From NCBI GenBank assembly GCA_041559015.1, contig JBFFED010000002.1, forward strand, positions 16,714 through 80,713: DNA of 64,000 nucleotides. Reading direction: 5' to 3'. The position numbers and the translations under genes were made by a program. A model generated the notes under the pieces. That model was given only the letters and a program-made list of their open reading frames with translations, was not told where the DNA came from and made no database searches. The DNA comes from COMBO-56-21 sp041559015. Lineage in GTDB: Archaea > Thermoplasmatota > Thermoplasmata > UBA10834. This document shows, in pieces, positions 58,790-64,000 of this stretch (the first letter of the stretch is position 1; each line of letters opens with the position of its first letter).

Positions 58790-59518
58790 ATGGGACTCAA
58801 CATGGCGATTGCCGAGCTGGAATCGGACAAGGCGCTCTGCAAGGGCAGGAAGCTCTCGGTCACCAAGGTCTTCTTGGAGGAGCCGGGGAGATGGGAGAAG
58901 TACCTCGAGGTCGACCGTATCGTGGACCTCAAGAAGGCCTCCGAGAAGCTCGGCAAGGAGCGGATGGACGCCTTCTTCAAGAAGTCCAAGCTCAAGGTGG
59001 AGGGTGACGAGCTGTACCTGGAGAAGGTCAAGGACGACGCCGACAGGAAGATGTTCGAGCCCTTCGTGAAGGAGGTCAAGACGAAGTGGGTCCTGACCGA
59101 GAAGGTCCCCTCGGGCGAGAGGAAGGATATCGTCGCGGCCGCGAAGAAGGAGAACTCCGTGACGGAGTGGGACATGCTCGAGTTCGACGAGATGTACGCC
59201 ACGTGCGCGAAGTGCGGTCTCTCGTGGGACAACAAGAAGGGGTGCGTCGGCAACTTCGGCCCCTCAGGGTCTCCGGTGCCGGAACTCGCCAAGAAGTACG
59301 GGCTTAGCATCCTCGCGAAGGTGAACGACCTGGCGGAGAAGAAGACCGTCCTGTCACCCAAGGACGCCGACCAGCTCCTGAGGGAGGTCAAGATCCTCCG
59401 GGAGAAGTCTCCTGCGGAGGGCAAGATGATTGTGCGCAGGATCGAGGGCACACTCAACAGGCTGGACGCGATCGCAAAGTGCGCGAAGGACTACAACGTA
59501 GGGTTGTACTTCTTCTGA
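58790..59518 (+). CDS. Conserved hypothetical protein with Cys cluster
   Basis: 242 residues from ATG 58790 (GTG 58781 also open), with GAGGTG upstream. Mostly helical and Lys/Glu-rich, with one conspicuous cluster near residues 135-150 (CAKCGLSWDNKKGCVGNFGP): three Cys and Trp that could bind a metal or Fe-S group. I do not recognise the family. The gene after it is a GNAT, six bp away, probably co-transcribed. Confidence 0.65.
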   Translation: MGLNMAIAELESDKALCKGRKLSVTKVFLEEPGRWEKYLEVDRIVDLKKASEKLGKERMDAFFKKSKLKVEGDELYLEKVKDDADRKMFEPFVKEVKTKWVLTEKVPSGERKDIVAAAKKENSVTEWDMLEFDEMYATCAKCGLSWDNKKGCVGNFGPSGSPVPELAKKYGLSILAKVNDLAEKKTVLSPKDADQLLREVKILREKSPAEGKMIVRRIEGTLNRLDAIAKCAKDYNVGLYFF

Positions 59519-59524
59519 GCCGGG

Positions 59525-60622
59525 GTGCTGAACCCCTTGTCCGCGGCCGCTCCCGAACCCGGTCAGAAGGACGATGTCATCGTCGTCTCGTCCGAAGCCG
59601 GCACGCTCTCGCTTGAGATCATGCCCCTCCGGGAGGGCGTCGCGAGGACGTTCCTCAGGGCGTCCCCAAGGACCCTCCTCCTCTCGGAAGACGCCGCCGA
59701 GAAGTTGAACAAGGCCCTCATGTCGAGAGGATACTCGCGCGTGATCGTGCAGGACAACAAGCGGGGGCTGATCAAGAATGCGCTCTCCAGGCATGGCTGG
59801 ACAGTCACGAGGGCCGTGAGGCCGAAGCTTTCCCTCCAGTGCTCCATGATGACCCCTTACGACATCCCTATCGACGACTCGCTCTTCGAGCCCACGGGAG
59901 CGGGGGTCGACCTGAAGAACACGGACCACATGCACGGGATAGAGATAGACCTCGGGCCGAGGAAGGTCTGGGCGTTCTACACGGACGACGGGGACACGGC
60001 CCGGATAGTCTACGAGGGCGACAGGAAGCTCGGGATGATGGTCGCCTCGAACGCGGAGGACTTCGAGGCGGCGGGGAGCTGCCTGCTGCACTTCCTGTCC
60101 ATGGCGGGAAAGTCGTGGGCGGTGTTCTCGACTGATATGGGTCGGTTCATCAGGAAGTACGACCCGATCACCATGTGGCGCATGGTGCACGAGAGGCCGA
60201 CCGCCTCTCAGCACTCGGCCAAGCCACTCTCGAAGGAGAACAAGGCCGAGGCGGTGCGCCTGTTCTCGGAGTACTACGACGAGACCAAGCTCCAGGCCAT
60301 GCTCAGGGTCCGTCGGCTGAGGTCTGATGCCAGGTACTCGTTGTTCATCGTCGAAGGGGGATTCATCGTAACTCGCCTGGACGGGCAGACCGGGCTCATC
60401 TACGACATATACGTCACACCTGGGAAGCAGGGCGAGGGGTTGGGGGTGGAGCTCATGAAGGCCGGTCTGTCCAGTCTCGCGGGCAGGGCCACCTCCTGCT
60501 ACCTGCACACCAGCTACCCTAGGGCGAAGAGGCTCTACGAGAAGTTCGGGTTCAAGGCGGTTCACTCGCAGCTCGGGATACGACTGGACGAGATAGTGCT
60601 CGAGCCGCCGACCGCAAAGTAA
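59525..60622 (+). CDS. GNAT acetyltransferase with N-terminal extension
   Basis: 365 residues. The last 120 form a GNAT domain: IYDIYVTPGKQGEGLGVELM is the acetyl-CoA binding helix, and YEKFGFKAVHSQLG the last strands. The first 240 residues are unrelated to any family I recognise, with two blocks rich in Asp/Glu. Starts GTG 59525. Follows the Cys-cluster gene by six bp. Its substrate is open; GNATs with such extensions modify proteins or small molecules. Confidence 0.8.
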   Translation: MLNPLSAAAPEPGQKDDVIVVSSEAGTLSLEIMPLREGVARTFLRASPRTLLLSEDAAEKLNKALMSRGYSRVIVQDNKRGLIKNALSRHGWTVTRAVRPKLSLQCSMMTPYDIPIDDSLFEPTGAGVDLKNTDHMHGIEIDLGPRKVWAFYTDDGDTARIVYEGDRKLGMMVASNAEDFEAAGSCLLHFLSMAGKSWAVFSTDMGRFIRKYDPITMWRMVHERPTASQHSAKPLSKENKAEAVRLFSEYYDETKLQAMLRVRRLRSDARYSLFIVEGGFIVTRLDGQTGLIYDIYVTPGKQGEGLGVELMKAGLSSLAGRATSCYLHTSYPRAKRLYEKFGFKAVHSQLGIRLDEIVLEPPTAK

Positions 60623-60681
60623 TATACACATAACCCGATGACTCGCGCTGACCCGTTTCTGGACTCTCAGGGGGCGGCTAG

Positions 60682-61839
60682 TTGATCGGCAGGGACAGGA
60701 TTCTCGAGGTTGTCGACAGGTACGATCTGAAGAAGGCGAAGGTCGGCATGGTGGCCTCGCACTCGGCTCTGGACGTGTGCGACGGCGCCGTGGAGGAGGG
60801 CTTCACTACCGTGGGCATATGCCAGGAGGGCAGGGACAAGACGTACTCCCGGTACCTCAAGGCCCAGAGGGCTCCTGACGGCAGGCTCCTCAGGGGCGTC
60901 GTGGACGAGTGCTGGACCCTCAAGAAGTTCAAGGAGATGATGGACCCTGCCTTCCAGGAGCGGCTTGTCAAGGAGAACGTGCTGTTCGTCCCCAACCGGT
61001 CCTTCACTTCCTACATAGCCCTCAAGGAGATAGAGGACAACTTCGCGGTGCCGTTGATCGGCTCCAGGGCGCTCCTCAGGAGCGAGGAGAGGGGCGAGGA
61101 GCACGACTACTACTGGCTGCTCCAGAAGGCGGGGCTGCCCTTCCCCAGGAGGATCGAGGACCCGCAGGACATCTCCGGCCTGGTCATAGTCAAGCTGCAC
61201 CACAAGGTCAAGAAGCTCGAGAGGGGCTTCTTCACGGCCGCCTCCTACAAGGAGTACAGGGAGAAGTCCAGGAACCTGATGTTCCACAACGTCATAACCG
61301 AGGAGGACCTCGCGAGCGCGAGGATAGAGGAGTACATCATCGGGCCGGTCTTCAACCTCGACTTCTTCTACTCGCCCCTGGAGCAGAGGATGGAGCGGAT
61401 CGAGCTGCTGGGTGTGGACTGGCGGTTCGAGACCTCGCTTGACGGACATGTGCGCCTGCCCGCGCCCCAGCAGATCACGCTCGAGGGCGCGCAGTCGACC
61501 CCAGAGTACACCGTCTGCGGGCACAACTCCGCGACCATGAGGGAGTCGCTGCTCGAGGGCGCGTTCGACCTGGCTGAGAAGTATGTGAAGGCCGTCGAGG
61601 AGCACTACCCGCCCGGCATAATAGGGCCGTTCTGTCTCCAGACTTGCGTCGACAAGGATCTGAAGTTCCACATCTACGATGTCGCCCCGAGGGTCGGTGG
61701 GGGGACGAACGTGCACATGTGGGTCGGCCACCCGTATGGGAACACCCTCTGGCGCGCAAATGTGAGCACAGGGAGGCGCTTGGCCATGGAGATCCGGCGG
61801 GCGATAGAGACCGACCAGGTCGACAAGATAGTGACCTGA
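60682..61839 (+). CDS. purP: Formate-dependent IMP pathway ligase PurP (FAICAR synthetase)
   Basis: 385 residues. Archaeal PurP: ATP-grasp fold, with GMVASHSALDVCDGA, GSRALLRSEE, EEYIIGPVFNLDFFYS and APRVGGGTNVHMWVGHPY close to known PurP. It makes FAICAR from AICAR, formate and ATP, the archaeal alternative to PurH formyltransferase. TTG start with an AGGGGG site. With purF at 21.8 kb it places purine synthesis in two loci of the window. Confidence 0.93.
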   Translation: MIGRDRILEVVDRYDLKKAKVGMVASHSALDVCDGAVEEGFTTVGICQEGRDKTYSRYLKAQRAPDGRLLRGVVDECWTLKKFKEMMDPAFQERLVKENVLFVPNRSFTSYIALKEIEDNFAVPLIGSRALLRSEERGEEHDYYWLLQKAGLPFPRRIEDPQDISGLVIVKLHHKVKKLERGFFTAASYKEYREKSRNLMFHNVITEEDLASARIEEYIIGPVFNLDFFYSPLEQRMERIELLGVDWRFETSLDGHVRLPAPQQITLEGAQSTPEYTVCGHNSATMRESLLEGAFDLAEKYVKAVEEHYPPGIIGPFCLQTCVDKDLKFHIYDVAPRVGGGTNVHMWVGHPYGNTLWRANVSTGRRLAMEIRRAIETDQVDKIVT

Positions 61840-61908
61840 GCCCTAGTCGCGCGGCCCGGAGGCGTACATGCTGGCTATCTGGCATGCGCCCTTCCCTCAT
61901 ACCTAAAG

Positions 61909-61918
61909 CTTATAAAGG
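61909..61918 (+). promoter_or_regulatory. TATA-like box for the large secreted protein
   Basis: CTTATAAAGG, about 77-86 bases before ATG 61995; AATAGCT and GAGGGGA follow. The distance leaves a leader of about 50 bases. Confidence 0.5.
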
Positions 61919-61994
61919 GGCAATCTATTCGCCGGACTACCTTTTTCCGAGGGGGGTCTTGGTTTCGATTCCCGGAAGAACGAGGGGAATAGCT

Positions 61995-64000
61995 ATGAGG
62001 AACGATTGGACGAGCAAGCTATCAGCCAGTTTCTTGGCGCTGGCCGTGGTCCTCTCCGCCCTGGTCTTCATACCGGCGGTGGGCGAGGCTCAGAGCGCCA
62101 GCACAGCGAACATCTATGTGCCTGTCACATCGGACGGGTCACCTGTCACCGACGCCATGGTGGACCTCACCGACGTGCACACTGGCTCCGTGATAGCTGC
62201 CGAATACTCCTGGGACAGGAGCGCCTATGTCGTCTCGAACGCCCCGGCGGGCTACTACAGGGTCGATGTGACCCACGACGACTACTATGACGCTCTCGAC
62301 TGGTCCGAGTTCAGGTTCGACGGAACGAATAACCACACGGTCTCCCCGGTCACACTGGGATTTTTCCCGTACAAGGAATGGGAGTGGAATGTGTCCGTGA
62401 AGACTCCAGGCGGTCAGAAGATCGTCGGGGCGACGGTCGGGTTCTATGACTCCGTCAACGAGGAGTTCGTGGAGAAGGGCCTGACCAACCAGGCGGGCGG
62501 CTGGGTCGTGCTGAACATGTGGGATACCCCGAGCATCGAACTGGTGGTCATCGCGAGGGGATACGAGACATACATCAACACATATGCTGTCAGCGGTAAC
62601 TCAAACCCGACTGTGACGATGACCGTGTCCCAGAAGATCACGAGTTTCGTCACTGACTCCAGTGGCAGCCCAGCTTCGAACGTCGTCGCCTACCTCGTCA
62701 ACACGGACGATTCGATACCCTTGGTCAAGAGGGTGCTCAAGAGCACCTCGAGCGCGATGTCCTTCGACGCTTATCCTGGTAACTTCATACTGGTCCTGGA
62801 CGCCTACGGCTGCGCCGCGCATGTGCAGGCCGTGACTGTGCCAGGGACCGTTGTGCCGTCAGAGCTCCCGCTGGTGGACCAGACGAAGCGGGTCGAGAAT
62901 GTCGTGATCGACTACGGGGCCGACTTCAGGAGCTTCGTCCTCAGCGTGGATACGACTTGGTCCTACGACGCCGCCTATCCCGGACTCAGGTACAAGGACA
63001 TGGGCAGCCTCAGGATGCAGATAGATCTGGTCATGGGGAACGGTGACGGGACGCTGGATGCTGGTGAGGTGGGCCTCTTCAAGGCCGCGGTGTCCGAATA
63101 CGGTTCTCAGTATGTTTCGAGCGCCTCGCTCCTGACCGTCAACGACACTGCGTACATATCCGCAAACACAACCACGAACTTCGTGCTAAGCCTCGCTGCG
63201 AGCTCAGTCCTCAACACGACTGGGATGGACTACTCCTATGACTGCGATTACAGTGCGAACAAACTGGACGTGGGCGCGGTGGACTACACGGCTATCGCCT
63301 ACGCGAGGCCCGACACCCCAGCGGTCGACTACAAGTACCAGATAGAGCTCGTCAACGGCTATGAGCTCGTCTCAAACAGCTCCACGGGCAATGTGAAGGT
63401 CACGGGCTTTCTGACCATAATGATCGACCATGTGTCCGGTTCGTTGGTTGAGGCGATCGCCATGGCCTTCGAGAAGTCAGACCTTCCGACGCCGGTCGCG
63501 GGGCTGGATCTCGAAGCCACGGAGTTCGTGTACGTCGTGAAGGATGACGGCGGCAACATCACGGGATACATCGTGAGAGTGGGCAAGAACACGACGTTCT
63601 CCGCGAACGACTCCTTCGACCCGAACGGCAACCCGCTGACATACACCTGGAACTTCGGAGACGGCACGGGCAACTTCACCACGATGAACTCGACCTATGT
63701 CTACAACTACTCCACTGCTGCGGACCTCAGGATAGTGACCCTTAATGTGACGGACGTCGCAGGGCTTTGGAACTCGACGACCATCAATGTCACATGCGAC
63801 GGACTGGACCCAACACCCGTCATCTCTGTTTTCAACGAGACGGTCAATGAGACCGACAACTCGATAACCCTTGAGCAGAGGGACACGGTCGTGTTCAACG
63901 CGACCGATTCCGTGGACGACGTCGCCTCGCTGCTAGGCGACGGGCTGGGTGTCATCGCGTTCTTCGAGTTCGACTACGGTGACGGCAACAAGTCGGAGAG
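61995..64000 (+). CDS. Large secreted PKD/dockerin-like protein, 3' partial
   Basis: At least 668 residues with no stop before the window end. Signal sequence (LSASFLALAVVLSALVFIPAV) ends near residue 33. Then several beta-sandwich-like domains (carboxypeptidase-regulatory-like, for example TPGGQKIVGATVGFYDSV), a dockerin-like calcium loop (GNGDGTLDAGEVGLF, about residue 350), and PKD domains (TTFSANDSFDPNGNPLTYTW followed by NFGDGT). Such proteins lie in the cell envelope and bind or scaffold other proteins or polysaccharides. GAGGGGA precedes the ATG. Confidence 0.85.
   Translation, partial: MRNDWTSKLSASFLALAVVLSALVFIPAVGEAQSASTANIYVPVTSDGSPVTDAMVDLTDVHTGSVIAAEYSWDRSAYVVSNAPAGYYRVDVTHDDYYDALDWSEFRFDGTNNHTVSPVTLGFFPYKEWEWNVSVKTPGGQKIVGATVGFYDSVNEEFVEKGLTNQAGGWVVLNMWDTPSIELVVIARGYETYINTYAVSGNSNPTVTMTVSQKITSFVTDSSGSPASNVVAYLVNTDDSIPLVKRVLKSTSSAMSFDAYPGNFILVLDAYGCAAHVQAVTVPGTVVPSELPLVDQTKRVENVVIDYGADFRSFVLSVDTTWSYDAAYPGLRYKDMGSLRMQIDLVMGNGDGTLDAGEVGLFKAAVSEYGSQYVSSASLLTVNDTAYISANTTTNFVLSLAASSVLNTTGMDYSYDCDYSANKLDVGAVDYTAIAYARPDTPAVDYKYQIELVNGYELVSNSSTGNVKVTGFLTIMIDHVSGSLVEAIAMAFEKSDLPTPVAGLDLEATEFVYVVKDDGGNITGYIVRVGKNTTFSANDSFDPNGNPLTYTWNFGDGTGNFTTMNSTYVYNYSTAADLRIVTLNVTDVAGLWNSTTINVTCDGLDPTPVISVFNETVNETDNSITLEQRDTVVFNATDSVDDVASLLGDGLGVIAFFEFDYGDGNKSE

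Noticed and set aside
1..64000. CRISPR array, rRNA genes, insertion sequences with transposase
   Set aside because: No regularly spaced short repeats, no 16S/23S/5S-like stretches and no transposase-like proteins seen in the window.

Overview
The window is archaeal DNA. It has eS1 (S3Ae), eL37 and an Sm-like protein, the archaeal purine enzyme PurP, two tRNA genes with short bulge-helix-bulge type introns (Met-CAT, Gln-CTG), and TATA-like boxes about 25 bp before several start codons. High G+C, a bacterial-type Zn-lid adenylate kinase, bacterial-type MutS/MutL, V4R/DUF835/Roadblock proteins and PKD-rich secreted proteins suggest a non-methanogenic Thermoplasmatota lineage. This placement is an inference; no rRNA is present.

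Layout. 1-4.2 kb: a Kef-type antiporter cut by the window start, then a solute-binding protein and a dCache-HAMP histidine kinase in one operon. 4.5-9.1 kb: a flavodoxin, a decayed flavodoxin pseudogene, two paralogous flavodoxin-like proteins, a three-gene membrane operon and a double Lrp-like regulator. 9.3-13.2 kb: a TIM-barrel isomerase, a seven-repeat surface propeller with a PEF-type tail, DUF169, GNAT and cupin proteins. 13.3-21.1 kb: an accessory region of lower G+C. It lies between an intact tRNA-Ala(GGC) at 21051-21125 and two copies of a tRNA-Ala 3'-end-like fragment (near 14.70 and 13.36 kb). It carries a complete polyhydroxyalkanoate (PHA) gene set: a repeat PhaE-like/phasin-like protein, PhaE, PhaC and two acetoacetyl-CoA reductase-like SDRs.

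21.3-36.9 kb: housekeeping and redox genes. These are lsm-rpl37e-purF, an Lrp regulator, AMMECR1-pyrC-YkgJ, V4R-Roadblock, a tungsten aldehyde:ferredoxin oxidoreductase with its ferredoxin, ArsA, tRNA-Met, eS1, an M20-like protein with altered metal ligands, a tiny zinc finger and HdrC-HdrB. 36.9-42.4 kb: a TetR-ABC exporter-ModE/LysR-like regulator operon with a palindromic operator, then a Ras-like GTPase translationally coupled to a V4R-DUF835 protein. 42.4-52.7 kb: a PrsW protease, small membrane proteins, a multidomain PAPS-reductase-like protein, an S2P-like M50 protease, a GlcD-type flavoprotein, Adk, a nucleotidyltransferase, a secreted clostripain, tRNA-Gln and RNase HI. 52.8-64 kb: mutS-mutL, an MttB-family methyltransferase homologue without pyrrolysine, GNAT, purP, and a large secreted PKD/dockerin-like protein cut by the window end.

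Two themes stand out: a PHA cluster on what looks like a tRNA-bounded island, and two loci that pair V4R-domain proteins with Roadblock or Ras-like GTPase partners. Starts were moved from the longest ORF where a ribosome-binding site, promoter spacing or domain boundary argued for it.
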